From Ruegeria sp. ANG-S4 (GTDB taxonomy: Bacteria; Pseudomonadota; Alphaproteobacteria; Rhodobacterales; Rhodobacteraceae): DNA of 64,000 nucleotides. The notes under the pieces are model-generated. The model made no database searches, was not told where the DNA came from, and was given only the letters and a program-made list of their open reading frames with translations. Shown one piece after another: positions 1-9,714 of this stretch. Both the position numbers and the translations under genes were made by a program. The first letter of the stretch is position 1; the number at the start of each line of letters is the position of its first letter. The stretch lies in assembly GCF_000814005.1 (NCBI RefSeq), contig NZ_JWLK01000001.1, positions 1,240,001 through 1,304,000 of the forward strand. The letters run 5' to 3'.

Positions 1-936
1 GTTTGGGTCGCCCTGATCGCCTTGATCGTTTTCGGGCTGCTGCGTTACGATAATTTTGGCAGCGCTTACAACTTCTCGTCCTTTCTGAACTACAACGCAA
101 TGTTCATCGCAATTGCGTTGGGCATGTGCTTTGTCATCATGACGGGTGGGATCGATCTGTCCGTTGGTTCCGTCGCTGCATTTACATCGGTCGTCGCCGC
201 CTATCTCAGCCCATACGGAATCCAGGTCGCCTTGCCGGGTGCAATTCTTGCCGGAATCGGGTTCGGTGCGATCAACGCGTTCTGCATAATCATCCTTAGG
301 ATTCCGCCATTCATCGCGACTTTGGCCACGATGCTTGCCGCCAAGGGTGGGGCGCTTGTTATCTCGGGCGCGCAAACAATTTCGGTCGACTGGGGGTCGA
401 ACTTTACAAAACTTGGCATGGGTCAAGTGATGGGCCTGTTCCCGTGGGCGATTGTCATCGTTGCGGGACTGACTCTGGTGCTTTGGTTGGTGCTGGAACG
501 TACGACAATCGGTCGGACGGTTCTGGCGATCGGGGGCAGTGAAGACGCATCAAATCTGATGGGTTTGAAAGTCAATCGCGCCAAGGCGTTCGTCTATCTT
601 CTGTCCGGTGGTTGCGCGGGATTGGCGGGCCTGTTTTTGGCGTCTGGCTTTGGCGCAGGACAGCCTCTTGAGGGCATCGGATGGGAGCTTTCGGCCATCG
701 CCTCGGTTGTCGTTGGGGGAACGCTTTTGACCGGCGGAATGGGATCCATCCCGGCGACCGTCGCAGGCGCGCTGCTATTGGGGTTGGTTTTCAATGTTCT
801 GAACTTTGAGAACGGTCAGGGCACGATTAGTTTCAGCGCCTATTGGCAGATGGTGATACGAGGAGGCTTTCTTTTTGCGGTCATCCTTCTACAGTCTCGG
901 ATCATCGCCCGACAGCAGAAGGTCCTGGGTTCGTGA
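1..936 (+). CDS. Sugar ABC transporter permease, RbsC type (5' end outside window)
   Basis: The frame is open from base 1 to the TGA at 934-936, giving 311 visible residues; the true start lies upstream of the window. The protein is almost entirely membrane helices. The motif [11 protein letters not shown] near visible residues 47-57 is the signature of the RbsC/AraH/XylH permease family (BPD_transp_2), and [13 protein letters not shown] in the mid-protein loop is the usual ATPase-contact region. It would form the inner-membrane channel of a monosaccharide importer whose ATPase and binding protein should be encoded just upstream. The stop overlaps the next start by four bases (GTGA), so import and catabolic enzymes are co-translated. 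The exact sugar cannot be read from the sequence. Confidence 0.93.
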   Translation, partial: VWVALIALIVFGLLRYDNFGSAYNFSSFLNYNAMFIAIALGMCFVIMTGGIDLSVGSVAAFTSVVAAYLSPYGIQVALPGAILAGIGFGAINAFCIIILRIPPFIATLATMLAAKGGALVISGAQTISVDWGSNFTKLGMGQVMGLFPWAIVIVAGLTLVLWLVLERTTIGRTVLAIGGSEDASNLMGLKVNRAKAFVYLLSGGCAGLAGLFLASGFGAGQPLEGIGWELSAIASVVVGGTLLTGGMGSIPATVAGALLLGLVFNVLNFENGQGTISFSAYWQMVIRGGFLFAVILLQSRIIARQQKVLGS

Positions 937-2033
937 ATCGAATAAAAAGTGTTTCAGCGCGATTGTTTAACGTCCCGCTGGCCGAGGTCTTGGTGGACGC
1001 CAAGCACGGGGATCACACGTTTTTCCAGCTCATCACTGTCACCATCGAAACGGATGATGGCGTTGAAGGTGTCGGATATACCTACACGGGTGGCAAGGGC
1101 GGGCACGCAGTGCTTGCCATGATAAAGCACGATCTGGCGCCTTTCTTGATGGGACAGGACGCGGACCGGATTGAGGAATTGTACGACGCCATGCAATGGC
1201 ACGTGCATTACGTGGCGCGAGGTGGAATTGCCTCTTTTGCCATATCAGCCGTCGATATCGCCTTGTGGGATATTCGCGGCAAACGGACCAACGCACCGCT
1301 ATGGCAAATGGCGGGTGGAGCTTCAAAGCGCTGCAAGGCATATGCCGGTGGCATCGACCTGAATTTTTCGCTTGAGAAGCTGCTGCGGCAAACCGAGGGC
1401 TACCTTTCCCGCGGTTTCAATGCGGTCAAGATCAAGGTTGGACAACCGGATCTGGCAGAGGATCTCGCCCGTGCGAGGGCGGTTCGTCACATGCTGGGCC
1501 CAGATCGGTTCTTCATGGTCGACGCGAATTACTCGATGACTGTCGATGAAGCTATCGTTGCCGCCAAAGGATTTGCCGACTGCGATATCCTTTGGTTCGA
1601 AGAACCGACAATTCCCGATGACTACAAAGGATATGGCAGAATTGCCGAGGCGACCGGCGTTCCGCTGGCGATGGGTGAAAACCTGCACACCCTTCACGAG
1701 TTTGAATACGCATTTGACGATGCCAAGCTGAGTTTCATTCAGCCGGACGCGTCGAATTGCGGCGGGATCACAGGATGGTTGCGCGTTGCTGCGCTAAGTG
1801 CCCGGCACGGTATCCCGGTTTGCAGCCATGGAATGCAGGAGCTTCATGTCAGCCTTGTATCGGCGCAATCCAATGCCGGCTGGCTTGAAGTACACTCGTT
1901 TCCGATTGACCAATACACGACCCGTCCGCTGGTTGTGCAAGATTGTTTGGCAGTGGCCCCAGATACACCCGGAACCGGCGTGGTCTTCGACTGGGACAAA
2001 CTGAATGCGGAACACAAGGAGATGCCTATATGA
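933..2033 (+). CDS. Mandelate racemase/muconate lactonizing enzyme family protein, probable sugar-acid dehydratase
   Basis: An enolase-superfamily enzyme of 366 residues starting at GTG 933, chosen because GTGA overlaps the upstream stop and the protein then begins at the family's normal N-terminus. All catalytic positions of the mandelate racemase subgroup are visible: K166-x-K168, metal ligands D197, E223 and E249, and the H299/D272 dyad. Each number is exactly two above the classical mandelate racemase residue. The C-terminal SHGMQELH motif resembles galactarate/talarate-type dehydratases. Family knowledge suggests abstraction of a proton alpha to a carboxylate and loss of water to give a 2-keto-3-deoxy acid. 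With KduD and a sugar permease in the same operon, an aldonate or aldarate substrate is likely; the exact one is not known. Confidence 0.9.
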   Translation: MNRIKSVSARLFNVPLAEVLVDAKHGDHTFFQLITVTIETDDGVEGVGYTYTGGKGGHAVLAMIKHDLAPFLMGQDADRIEELYDAMQWHVHYVARGGIASFAISAVDIALWDIRGKRTNAPLWQMAGGASKRCKAYAGGIDLNFSLEKLLRQTEGYLSRGFNAVKIKVGQPDLAEDLARARAVRHMLGPDRFFMVDANYSMTVDEAIVAAKGFADCDILWFEEPTIPDDYKGYGRIAEATGVPLAMGENLHTLHEFEYAFDDAKLSFIQPDASNCGGITGWLRVAALSARHGIPVCSHGMQELHVSLVSAQSNAGWLEVHSFPIDQYTTRPLVVQDCLAVAPDTPGTGVVFDWDKLNAEHKEMPI

Positions 2034-3070
2034 CGACCCATACAATTTCCGCGGCTTACTACCGAGGCGACAAGACCTTTGCCGTGGAAGACGCAACAGC
2101 GGAACCGCCCGGTCCCGGAGAGGCGGCAATCCGCGTTGCCTATTGCGGTATCTGCGGCACCGATATGCACGTCTATCACGGCAACATGGATGCGCGTGTG
2201 GGGTTGAACCGCGTCATCGGGCACGAAATGTCCGGCGTCGTCGAAGCAGTGGGCGAAGGCGTCGATACAGTCAAGCTGGGTCAAAAGGTGGTCGTAAGGC
2301 CGCTTGTTCACTGCGGCAAATGCCCGGCCTGTCTTCGAGGGCACACCCATATCTGTCAGAACCTGAAATTTCTTGGCCTTGATACGGACGGGGCCATGCA
2401 GGAAATCTGGACGGTTCCGGCGCATACTTTGCACGTTTTGCCAGACGATTTGCGCATGGATCATGCCGCGCTTATCGAACCCGTCGCCGTGGCTTGCCAC
2501 GATGTGCGCCTTTCCGGTTTACAGGCTGGTGAAGACGTCGTTGTCATCGGCGGCGGGCCAATCGGCATTCTGGTGGCTATGGTCGCAAGAGACGCCGGCG
2601 GAAACGTTGTGATTTCCGAGGTAAACCCGAACCGGTTGGCCATCGCCGAAAAACTCGGCTTTGAGACGATCAACCCGGTTGAAACAGACCTTGCAGCAGA
2701 AATCAACGCCCGCACCGGTGACAAGGGTGCAGACGTGGTTTTCGAAGTGTCCGGCACGCAACCCGGGGTGGATGCAATGACGGCCGTCGCCGCGACCCGC
2801 GCCAGAATCGTTATGGTCGCGATCCATGCGACAAAGCCTCAGATCGACTTGTTCCAGTTCTTTTGGCGGGAACTCCAGTTGATTGGCGCAAGGGTGTACG
2901 AGCCCGAAGACTACGAGAAGGCAATCGCTGTCGTTGCGTCCGGCGGCGTTGATGCGGATGTTGTCATCACCGATGTCAGCCCGCTGTCGGACATACAATC
3001 CGCGTTCGAGGCACTGGATCGCAGCCCAACCGCAATGAAAAGCCTGATCAAAGTGGAAACGCCTTTATGA
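2030..3070 (+). CDS. Zinc-dependent alcohol (polyol/sugar-acid) dehydrogenase
   Basis: A medium-chain dehydrogenase of 346 residues starting at ATG 2030, which overlaps the previous stop as ATGA. The catalytic zinc site is visible as [13 protein letters not shown] followed by GHE, the structural zinc site as [15 protein letters not shown], and the NAD fold as [10 protein letters not shown]. It resembles threonine/sorbitol/galactitol-type and L-galactonate/L-gulonate 5-dehydrogenases, which oxidise a secondary hydroxyl. Its place between an enolase-type dehydratase and KduD suggests it oxidises the aldonate or polyol that enters the pathway. Cytosolic. Substrate assignment is inference from the neighbours. 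Confidence 0.9.
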   Translation: MTTHTISAAYYRGDKTFAVEDATAEPPGPGEAAIRVAYCGICGTDMHVYHGNMDARVGLNRVIGHEMSGVVEAVGEGVDTVKLGQKVVVRPLVHCGKCPACLRGHTHICQNLKFLGLDTDGAMQEIWTVPAHTLHVLPDDLRMDHAALIEPVAVACHDVRLSGLQAGEDVVVIGGGPIGILVAMVARDAGGNVVISEVNPNRLAIAEKLGFETINPVETDLAAEINARTGDKGADVVFEVSGTQPGVDAMTAVAATRARIVMVAIHATKPQIDLFQFFWRELQLIGARVYEPEDYEKAIAVVASGGVDADVVITDVSPLSDIQSAFEALDRSPTAMKSLIKVETPL

Positions 3071-3837
3071 ATGTACTGCAAAGCTTCGATCTTACAGGAA
3101 AGACGGCCCTGGTCACCGGTTGCAAAAGGGGCATCGGTCGGGGCATGGCCGAAGCGCTTGCGTCGGCTGGCGCGGATATCATCGGGGTATCTGCCTCGTT
3201 GGAGCTATCTGGTTCGGATGTCGAAAAGTCCGTTACCGCGATGGGGCGCGGCTTTCGCGCTTACCAATGTGACTTTTCGGATCGCACCGCGCTGCGGGCT
3301 TTCATCGACCAGCTAAGAGCCGACGGTGTGACACCGGATATTCTGGTCAACAATGCCGGAACCATCAAACGAAAACCTGCTGCCGAGCACCCAGACGACT
3401 GGTGGGACGAGGTGATCGAAGTCAACCTGTCTTCTCAGTTCGTTCTGTCCCGGGAAATCGGCAAGGATATGGTCGCCCGCGGTTCGGGCAAAATCATATT
3501 CACTGCCTCGCTTCTGACCTTTCAGGGTGGGATTACGGTGCCAGGGTATTCGGCCTCGAAAGGTGGTATCGGACAGCTTACTAAGGCATTGGCGAACGAG
3601 TGGGCCGGGCAGGGTGTGAACGTGAACGCAATTGCGCCGGGCTATATTGCGACAGACAACACGCAGGCCCTTCAGGACGATCCCGTGAGATCCAAATCCA
3701 TTTTGGAACGCACGCCTCAGGGACGTTGGGGAACACCTGCGGATTTTGCCGGTCCCGTGGTTTTTCTGGCGTCCTCGGCGTCGGACTTCGTCAACGGCGA
3801 AATCCTCGTGGTCGATGGGGGATGGATGGGGCGGTAA
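3067..3837 (+). CDS. kduD: 2-dehydro-3-deoxy-D-gluconate 5-dehydrogenase-like SDR (KduD)
   Basis: A classical short-chain dehydrogenase of 256 residues, overlapping the previous stop as ATGA. The cofactor motif GCKRGIGRG, NNAG, the catalytic Ser in TASLLTF and the YSASK tyrosine/lysine pair are all present, and the C-terminal GEILVVDGGWMGR is typical of KduD and gluconate 5-dehydrogenases. KduD interconverts 2-keto-3-deoxygluconate and 2,5-diketo-3-deoxygluconate with NAD(P)H, a step of pectin/uronate breakdown. The operon ends here: an 8-bp-arm hairpin spans the stop codon. A gluconate 5-dehydrogenase or another KduD-like specificity remains possible. Confidence 0.82.
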   Translation: MNVLQSFDLTGKTALVTGCKRGIGRGMAEALASAGADIIGVSASLELSGSDVEKSVTAMGRGFRAYQCDFSDRTALRAFIDQLRADGVTPDILVNNAGTIKRKPAAEHPDDWWDEVIEVNLSSQFVLSREIGKDMVARGSGKIIFTASLLTFQGGITVPGYSASKGGIGQLTKALANEWAGQGVNVNAIAPGYIATDNTQALQDDPVRSKSILERTPQGRWGTPADFAGPVVFLASSASDFVNGEILVVDGGWMGR

Positions 3838-3845
3838 CGCCCCAT
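3826..3845 (+). terminator. Hairpin spanning the kduD stop codon
   Basis: ATGGGGCG (3826-3833) and CGCCCCAT (3838-3845) form a perfect 8-bp stem around a GTAA loop that contains part of the kduD stop. A short CAGGGCCCTG palindrome and the T-rich TTTTGTT (3857-3863) follow. The T run is not directly at the foot of the stem, so this could be a weak intrinsic terminator or an mRNA 3'-end stabiliser. It separates kduD from the convergent YjbQ gene. Confidence 0.5.
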
Positions 3846-3903
3846 TCAGGGCCCTGTTTTGTTGGTGATCAAGCTGTAGCGTGCGTTTGAACCCGAACAG
3901 ACA

Positions 3904-4329
3904 TCACGCCCCGATGTAGTGCACCTTTAAGGTCCGTGTTTTTGGTGCCTCACGGTGTTCAAAAAGAAACAGGCTTTGAACCTTTCCTAGGGGGAGTCGC
4001 CCCTGTTCAACTGGGATCGAAATTTGCGTCTGAGTTAACAGCGACCGAAGATGAGACGGCGCGTTGTCATCTTCGGTTGGTTTGTGACGGTACTTGCCCG
4101 GTACCTTTGGAACAAGCTCTTCAAAAAAAGCTTCGATATCCGCCGTAACTTGCTCGTCCGCGTTGGCCTGAACCAACAACGCAGCGCCGGTGTGAACACA
4201 CCAGATTGTCAGCAAACCGGAATCGAAGCCGCGGTCGGACACTTCACGTTGAATGACCCCGCTTATGTCCCTGAGGGACTTGCCGGGCGTGTCGACCATA
4301 ACGTCAAAAAACTCTTGTTTCATGTTCAT
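3904..4329 (-). CDS. YjbQ/UPF0047 family protein
   Basis: A 141-residue protein of the YjbQ (secondary thiamine-phosphate synthase-like) family, whose physiological role is not settled. The family pattern is clear: LLTIWCVHTGAALLVQ (usually HTSA), NADEQV, the YRHKP/DDNAPSHLRS segment and the terminal GRLPLGKVQSLFLFEHRE, which corresponds to the normal GTWQGIYLCEHR block. The usual W of that block is replaced here. The start at 4329 has AGGAA upstream; a second ATG at 4323 is possible. It stands alone between two operons, convergent with kduD, and has no obvious link to sugar-acid metabolism. Confidence 0.85.
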   Translation of the reverse strand: MNMKQEFFDVMVDTPGKSLRDISGVIQREVSDRGFDSGLLTIWCVHTGAALLVQANADEQVTADIEAFFEELVPKVPGKYRHKPTEDDNAPSHLRSLLTQTQISIPVEQGRLPLGKVQSLFLFEHREAPKTRTLKVHYIGA

Positions 4330-4357
4330 ATGCGTTCCTGGCTTTCCAAGGCATGAG

Positions 4358-4382
4358 CCCGCTTTGTCGAAAAGCGGGTTTT
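4358..4382. terminator. Terminator-like hairpin downstream of the uxuA operon
   Basis: CCCGCTTT (4358-4365) and AAAGCGGG (4371-4378) form a perfect 8-bp stem with a GTCGA loop, followed on the plus strand by TTTT. It lies about 115 bases beyond the last gene of the minus-strand operon and just upstream of the YjbQ start. The U run suits plus-strand transcripts; on the minus strand the hairpin lacks a U tract. Confidence 0.5.
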
Positions 4383-4495
4383 GGTTGAGCTTTGCCCTGT
4401 AGACTTCTGATTAATAATGTTATTTAACCCGAGACAGTATTCGAGTATCCTGGGTCTTTTGTCACCAGCTGCAGGAAACATAGTCAACAAACTGG

Positions 4496-5359
4496 TCATG
4501 CAAAAAGCTGTTTGAACCTGTCGACGCACAATCGAAAGCCCTCTTCAAAGTTACCGTTGCCGGGATGATAGACGCTTTCGAATGACACAACGCCGTCATA
4601 ACCGTCGTCTCTCAGCGCATCTGCAATCGGCTGAAAGAGATCTGCAAGCTGACCTTCCCCCATGCGACGAACTTCCAGCGTCGCTCTGGGTGTGTCGACC
4701 TTAACATCCTTGATGTGGATGTGGCCCAGGTAACCATCGCGCAGTTCTTGGTAACCATCGGGGTAAGCCAGTTCGTGACACCAGCAATTGTTGCCGGGGT
4801 CCCATAGCACTTTCAGCGTATCCTTGGCATCCAGATCGTCGATCAGCTTGCGGGCGGTGTAATTGGAATTCACCAATGTCCCGTTCCCGGTTTCGACAAC
4901 CAATTGGATGCCTTCGGAGCGCGCCAGGTCAACAGCGGGGGCGATCAGCGGCGGCATCGTGTCCCAAACACCGTGTGCCACGTTCCACTTCTCGGCGCCG
5001 TTTTTGCCCCAAAGTATCTGTTCCTTTCTTTGCGTCATGATCCGGACGAGCGGTGAGCCGACGACATGCGCCATGTCGATGACGCGTTTCAGGGCATCCA
5101 TGTGTTTGGTGTGCAGCGCGTCACCGGGCCTGTTGGCGGCGGTCATACCGGCGAATATGTGGCGGGACAGGCAGGAAACGGGCTTGCCCCGATCCCGCAG
5201 CAACGCATCGATTTCCGCGATTTCCTGAGCGGAATGATCACCGACTTCGGTGTCGCCGACGAATTGAAGTTCTGCGTATTTGAGGTCGAATTCGTCCATG
5301 ACATCCACGGCGTGTCGCAGATCGCGTGAGATGCCGTCGCAAATTACACCCAGTTTCAT
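4496..5359 (-). CDS. Sugar phosphate isomerase/epimerase family TIM-barrel protein
   Basis: A 287-residue AP-endonuclease-2-like TIM barrel (xylose isomerase-like). The start at 5359 (MKLGVICDGIS) overlaps the upstream stop as ATGA; a longer frame upstream adds 22 residues that do not fit the family. Likely metal ligands are the Glu in VVETGNGT, Asp/His in LWDPGNNCWCHE, His in HIHIKD and Glu in SFESVYHP. Such proteins isomerise or epimerise keto-sugars or inositol derivatives. It is the last gene of the operon after three MocA oxidoreductases, UxuA and a beta-hydroxyacid dehydrogenase, so it may act on a keto-sugar made by the MocA enzymes. The exact reaction is unknown. Confidence 0.85.
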   Translation of the reverse strand: MKLGVICDGISRDLRHAVDVMDEFDLKYAELQFVGDTEVGDHSAQEIAEIDALLRDRGKPVSCLSRHIFAGMTAANRPGDALHTKHMDALKRVIDMAHVVGSPLVRIMTQRKEQILWGKNGAEKWNVAHGVWDTMPPLIAPAVDLARSEGIQLVVETGNGTLVNSNYTARKLIDDLDAKDTLKVLWDPGNNCWCHELAYPDGYQELRDGYLGHIHIKDVKVDTPRATLEVRRMGEGQLADLFQPIADALRDDGYDGVVSFESVYHPGNGNFEEGFRLCVDRFKQLFA

Positions 5360-6261
5360 TTCAATGCCCCCTGCCGATGCAATTCTGCGCCAACGATTTC
5401 TTCGATGACGCGGGTGCAAATCCAATTGTCGCCGTCCGGGTACTTTGTTTTGCCGGCATGAAAGACTTGCATCGCGGACGAGGCGGTTTGCATTGGAACG
5501 CCCAGCTCGCCAGCGAGGGCAAGGGATATCGTCAGGTCCTTGTGCATGGTTGCAATATGGCTGCCTGTGGCAACAAACTTGCGATCAATGATATTCTCAA
5601 GCGCGGTGTTCACGACACCGCAACCGGCGCTTGAAGATGCAAATACATCCAAAAGCGCCTGACCGCTTACACCGGCTTTGGCAGCAAGTGCTGCGGCCTC
5701 GAACGTCGCCGAAAAGATCGACCCAATCAGGGATTGAAGACAGGCCTTCACCGTCTGACCGTCCCCGGCGTTGGACCCGACCCGGTGTATCGTACCGGAA
5801 ACCGCCTGCATAACGTCGGCATTTTGATCCAGCACCTCGGACGCGCCCGCCGCCATCATCGTAAGCGTGCCGTTTTGTGCGCCGGGAAACCCGCCCGAGA
5901 CAGGGGTGTCGATCAGGTTTATGCCAGAACCCTGCATGTCCTGACCGATTGCGCGTGCCTCGGCCGGGGTGATGGTCGCTGACAGAATGACGGTCCCACC
6001 CTTATCCATGTTCGCAACCAGGCCGTCGTTACCCAGAATGACGTTGCGGGCCTGATCGCCGTTCATGACCATCACAAACACACTGGCGGCGTGACGTCCC
6101 ACTTGGCCGACGTCACCCATCGCCAAACCACCAAGATCGGAAAACGCCTTCATCCGTGTGTCTGAAAGATCAAACCCTGACGTTTCAAAGCCGTTCATAA
6201 TCAGGTTCTTGGCCAGACCACTGCCCATATCACCAAGACCAATAACTCCTGCGGTTTTCAT
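5356..6261 (-). CDS. NAD(P)-dependent beta-hydroxyacid dehydrogenase (LtnD/GarR-like)
   Basis: A 301-residue member of the 3-hydroxyisobutyrate dehydrogenase family. It has the N-terminal Rossmann motif GLGDMGSGLAKNL, the substrate motif DTPVSGGFPGAQNG, and a Lys in GQTVKACLQ at the position of the catalytic Lys. A strong GGGAGG lies just before the ATG at 6261. Family members reduce tartronate semialdehyde or oxidise threonate, 3-hydroxyisobutyrate or similar acids. A 224-base gap separates it from uxuA upstream, so it may have its own promoter; it is coupled to the TIM-barrel gene through ATGA. Substrate is unassigned. Confidence 0.87.
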   Translation of the reverse strand: MKTAGVIGLGDMGSGLAKNLIMNGFETSGFDLSDTRMKAFSDLGGLAMGDVGQVGRHAASVFVMVMNGDQARNVILGNDGLVANMDKGGTVILSATITPAEARAIGQDMQGSGINLIDTPVSGGFPGAQNGTLTMMAAGASEVLDQNADVMQAVSGTIHRVGSNAGDGQTVKACLQSLIGSIFSATFEAAALAAKAGVSGQALLDVFASSSAGCGVVNTALENIIDRKFVATGSHIATMHKDLTISLALAGELGVPMQTASSAMQVFHAGKTKYPDGDNWICTRVIEEIVGAELHRQGALK

Positions 6262-6485
6262 TCGGAAACCTCCCGTTTTTCAGCCACCTACAGATTGGCT
6301 GACGCTTCGAAAATGATGCGCGCTTGCATCGGTTTTCGCGGGGGTTTCACGCGCCTTGGTAAGACGCCGGGCGAGTCCGGAAGACACCCCGCTGCCCGTT
6401 TAGGTAAAGCAAGTAAACGTAGAATGCGGCGCTCAGGCAAGCAAAGAAACACCTGAGGCAGAAAGAAACAGACCGGCCCGTTCCG

Positions 6486-7667
6486 TCAGGAAAAGGCGGC
6501 CATTATTCCGCGCAGTTCCGCCAACCCACGCATTCTGCCGATCAGCGGATACCCCGGCGTGCTGTGTCCGCCCAGATCACTCAACAACTCCTGCCCATGA
6601 TCAGGGCGCATCGGAATTTGCCAGTCGCCGCGCCCTTCGGCTTTGCGACGTTTCTGCTCGGTCATCAATTCCCGGATCGTGCCAACCATATCCGTATCCC
6701 CTTCGAGGTGGGCCGCTTCGAAAAAATCCGGTTTCGCAATGTCGGAACCATCAATGCGCTTCGTGTTTCGCAGATGGACAAAGTGAATGCGGTCGCCAAG
6801 GCTGCGCACGAACTCGGGCCCGTCGAAATCCGGGCGAACGCCAAGCGATCCTGTGCACAACGTCGCCCCGTTTGACGGCAAGTCGACCGCGTCCAAAACG
6901 GCGCTGTAGTCTTTGATAGTCGACATGACCCGAGGCAATCCCAAAAGCGAGAAAGGCGGATCGTCCGGGTGGCAGCACAGGCGCAAACCAAGATCTTGCG
7001 CCAGGGGGGCGACTTCCGACAGAAAATCGACGAGGTTCGCCCGCAACTGGCTGTGATCGATATTTGCATAAGTGTCCAGCAATGCGCGTACGTCCTGAAC
7101 GCTCCATTGGCCATTAGCGCCCGGTAGCCCCGCGGTGACATTTTGCTGCAACTGAGCCTTGTCCTGATCCGACATGCGCAAAAAGCGATCTTTGGCGGCT
7201 TGGTGAACCGTGCTGGAATAGTCCTCTGCCGCGCCGGCGCGTTCCAGAATATGTATGTCGAAAACGGCAAAGTCGGTCAGGTCAAACAGCATAGCGGTAC
7301 CGCCATGAGGCTGCCGCGCGCGCAACGCTGTACGGGTCCAATCCAAAATTGGCATGAAGTTGTAGCAAACAACTTTGATACCAAGTGACGCAAGCGCGCG
7401 AAGACTGGCTTTGTAGGCCGCCAGATGGCTGGCCATGTCAGCGGATTGCGTTTTGATCGCTTCGGAAACAGGCAGGCTTTCAACTACGTCCCAATCATAG
7501 CCGCCTGCTGCAAGCAGTGACTGCCGTTCGGAAATGCTCTGTTCGTCCCAAGGCTGTCCGGGGGGGATGTGATGAAGGGCCGTGACAATCCCCTCAACCC
7601 CGACCTGGCGCAGATCGGCCAGAGCAATTGGATCGTTGGGGCCAAACCAGCGCCAGCATTGTTTCAT
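6486..7667 (-). CDS. uxuA: Mannonate dehydratase UxuA
   Basis: A 393-residue protein that matches UxuA throughout: MKQCWRWFGPNDP at the N-terminus, VTALHHIPPGQPW, VVCYNFMPILDWTRT, LRLCCHPDDPP and HFVHLRNTKR with the metal-binding Cys/His/Asp residues, and MRPDHGQELLSDL near the end. UxuA removes water from D-mannonate to give 2-keto-3-deoxygluconate. The start at 7667 (MKQ) is preferred over one three codons earlier because it gives an ATGA overlap with the upstream gene. It links to UxaC and the fructuronate reductase encoded divergently at 10830-13391 and to KdgK, completing glucuronate breakdown. Confidence 0.96.
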   Translation of the reverse strand: MKQCWRWFGPNDPIALADLRQVGVEGIVTALHHIPPGQPWDEQSISERQSLLAAGGYDWDVVESLPVSEAIKTQSADMASHLAAYKASLRALASLGIKVVCYNFMPILDWTRTALRARQPHGGTAMLFDLTDFAVFDIHILERAGAAEDYSSTVHQAAKDRFLRMSDQDKAQLQQNVTAGLPGANGQWSVQDVRALLDTYANIDHSQLRANLVDFLSEVAPLAQDLGLRLCCHPDDPPFSLLGLPRVMSTIKDYSAVLDAVDLPSNGATLCTGSLGVRPDFDGPEFVRSLGDRIHFVHLRNTKRIDGSDIAKPDFFEAAHLEGDTDMVGTIRELMTEQKRRKAEGRGDWQIPMRPDHGQELLSDLGGHSTPGYPLIGRMRGLAELRGIMAAFS

Positions 7668-8716
7668 GGCTGCCATCCTTCATACATCGGGTGGTCCCGT
7701 TCAATTGGCAGTCCGACACGCTCTCCGGTACGTGCGGCATGATAAATTGCAGTGACAAGTCCGACAGAGGCGGCACCGTCCTGTAGCGTCACAGCAGAGT
7801 TTGGCTCGGACCGTATGGCTTTGCCGACTTCAGCAAAAAAACCTTCAAACCCGGTCGGTTCCAGCGGCGCGCGTGCAACCGCCGTGTCAATTGCGCTCTG
7901 CATGGCTGTGTCCCTGGCCACAAAGGTCCAAGGGTGCTTGCCCGGCGCATAAGGTTCGCTACCGGACGTGGCTGTCAGGTTCTCGAAGACGATCCGCAGG
8001 CGGGTTTCGTCCGAGGCTGCACCCAAGGTGATATTGCTGGTGCACAAGGCGCCGGACGTCATACCAAAGCAGATCGCGGCGCAATCCTCGGTTTCGATCG
8101 GGTTGACCCGTGTTGCGGTCATTGCAGAGACCCAAGCGATTTCGCCCGCGATATGCGTCACCAAATCGTGGTTATGGATCGCATGGCCCAAAACGGCCCC
8201 GCCACGTTCACCGGCCCAGGTTCCCCTCCAGGGTACAGCGTAATAGTCCGCGCCCCGCGACCAATGGGTTTCAAGAGCCGCAGTTTGAACGGCGCCTGTC
8301 AGGCCCTCGCGTTGCAAATGGCGCAGTTGGGCAAGCGATGGCCCCCACCGATACTGAAAGACCGGAAAAACATGCTTGCCGGATGTCTGGACGGCCTCGG
8401 CGATCCGTTGGACATCATGCATCGACGTTGCCAGCGGCTTTTCGCAGACGACGTGTTTTCCAGCCGCAAGAGCGGCCAACGTTGTCGGAACATGCAGATG
8501 TGGCGGCAGGCAAACATCGACAAGGTCTATCGTTGGATCGTCAAGAACGGTCTGAACGTCGGTCAACGCCGAAAACTCGGACCCGCCCCGGATACTCTCA
8601 ATCCGCGCTGCGTCTTGGTCGACAACCGCTGCGACCCGGAATGGGTCGCCCAATTGTTCCAAGGCAGCCAGATGCTGCCCGCCTATGCCTGCGCCGAGGA
8701 TGGCAACATTGATCAT
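7664..8716 (-). CDS. Gfo/Idh/MocA family oxidoreductase
   Basis: A 350-residue NAD(P)-dependent dehydrogenase with the nucleotide fold ILGAGIGGQHLAAL, the GKHVVCEKPLATS motif that carries the family's active-site Lys, and a C-terminal substrate domain with GHAIHNHDLVTHI supplying histidines. The start at 8716 (MINVAILG) overlaps the upstream stop as ATGA; the longer frame adds 18 unlikely residues. Family members oxidise or reduce sugars, inositols and glycosides at a ring hydroxyl. It is the third of three tandem MocA paralogues directly before uxuA. Which sugar it acts on cannot be read from the sequence. Confidence 0.9.
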   Translation of the reverse strand: MINVAILGAGIGGQHLAALEQLGDPFRVAAVVDQDAARIESIRGGSEFSALTDVQTVLDDPTIDLVDVCLPPHLHVPTTLAALAAGKHVVCEKPLATSMHDVQRIAEAVQTSGKHVFPVFQYRWGPSLAQLRHLQREGLTGAVQTAALETHWSRGADYYAVPWRGTWAGERGGAVLGHAIHNHDLVTHIAGEIAWVSAMTATRVNPIETEDCAAICFGMTSGALCTSNITLGAASDETRLRIVFENLTATSGSEPYAPGKHPWTFVARDTAMQSAIDTAVARAPLEPTGFEGFFAEVGKAIRSEPNSAVTLQDGAASVGLVTAIYHAARTGERVGLPIERDHPMYEGWQP

Positions 8717-9714
8717 TTTGTTTCCGCCATTTCCTGTGCGCGAAGCGCCAATTCCATGACCGTAAAGCAATGAGCTTGGGTCATAGCCGTTTCGGTTCTA
8801 TGCCGGATGTCATGGGCCAGACGTGCAAAATAGGGAAGTCCAGCGTCAGCCACTTGGATCTTTTCGCAGGTGTCACCGTTCACCAAAACCAAGTGATCTG
8901 TTCCGGGGCCGCCGCCCACATCCACGTATTTTCGCAACTCGATATATCCTTCGGTGCCCAATATTGTCAGGCGACCGTCGCCCCAATTCGGCAGGGCATC
9001 CGGAGTGTACCAGTCAACCCGGATATACCCGGTGCCTTTGTCACTGTGCAAATTCAGTTCGCCAAAATCCTGCAGCTCGGGATCAGTCGAATTCGCGTAG
9101 TTCGCAACGTAAGCATTTGTAATTTCTGCAGTTTCAGAACCTGTATAGTGCAGAAACTGGTCGATCTGATGCGATGCGATGTCCGCCAGAATACCGCCAT
9201 ATCGATCGCGTTTGAAAAACCATTCGGGCCGCGTTGCCCGGTTCAATCTGTGGGGGCCCAGTCCAACAGTTTGAACAACTTTTCCAATCGCGCCTGCGTC
9301 GACCAGTTCGGTCGCACGTGTACTGGCTGGTGTCTCAAATCGTTCGGAAAAATTCACCGACCAAATGCGCCCCGTGTCCGAGACAACGGTCTTGATCAGG
9401 TCGAGTTGCTCAAGTGTCGTGCATCCCGGCTTGTCGCTCATGACATCCATACCGTTTTGCATGGCCTGTACCGACAAAAAGGCTCGGTCGGACGGGATCG
9501 CGGAAACCAGCGCCAAATCTGCGCTGCAACTCAACGCATCGTCCAGCCGATCTATACGCGGGATATCCGGAAAACGTTTTGTGTATCCCGCCAGAGTCCC
9601 CGGTTCGCCTTCCGTCCAATAGCCGAAGCAGTCTACTCCGACTTCGCGCATGTTTTCCGTCATGCCATAGATGTGGCGATGGTCCAGCCCCAAGGCAACG
9701 CAAGTCAAGCTCAT
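8713..9714 (-). CDS. Gfo/Idh/MocA family oxidoreductase, variant N-terminus
   Basis: A 333-residue paralogue of its neighbours but more divergent: the N-terminus is MSLTCVALGLDHRHIYGM rather than a classical GxGxxG, and the Lys motif is MDVMSDKPGCTT. The second domain has ADIASHQIDQFLHYTG with the active-site Asp/His, and WGDGRLTILGTEGYIEL typical of the MocA fold. ATGA overlaps occur at both ends, so it is translated together with the flanking paralogues. The altered dinucleotide-binding loop may change cofactor binding. Function within the sugar-acid pathway is unknown. Confidence 0.85.
   Translation of the reverse strand: MSLTCVALGLDHRHIYGMTENMREVGVDCFGYWTEGEPGTLAGYTKRFPDIPRIDRLDDALSCSADLALVSAIPSDRAFLSVQAMQNGMDVMSDKPGCTTLEQLDLIKTVVSDTGRIWSVNFSERFETPASTRATELVDAGAIGKVVQTVGLGPHRLNRATRPEWFFKRDRYGGILADIASHQIDQFLHYTGSETAEITNAYVANYANSTDPELQDFGELNLHSDKGTGYIRVDWYTPDALPNWGDGRLTILGTEGYIELRKYVDVGGGPGTDHLVLVNGDTCEKIQVADAGLPYFARLAHDIRHRTETAMTQAHCFTVMELALRAQEMAETK

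Noticed and set aside
843-932. N-terminal extension of the enolase gene at 933
   Set aside because: It overlaps the permease gene by 90 bases, and the catalytic numbering matches mandelate racemase only from GTG 933.
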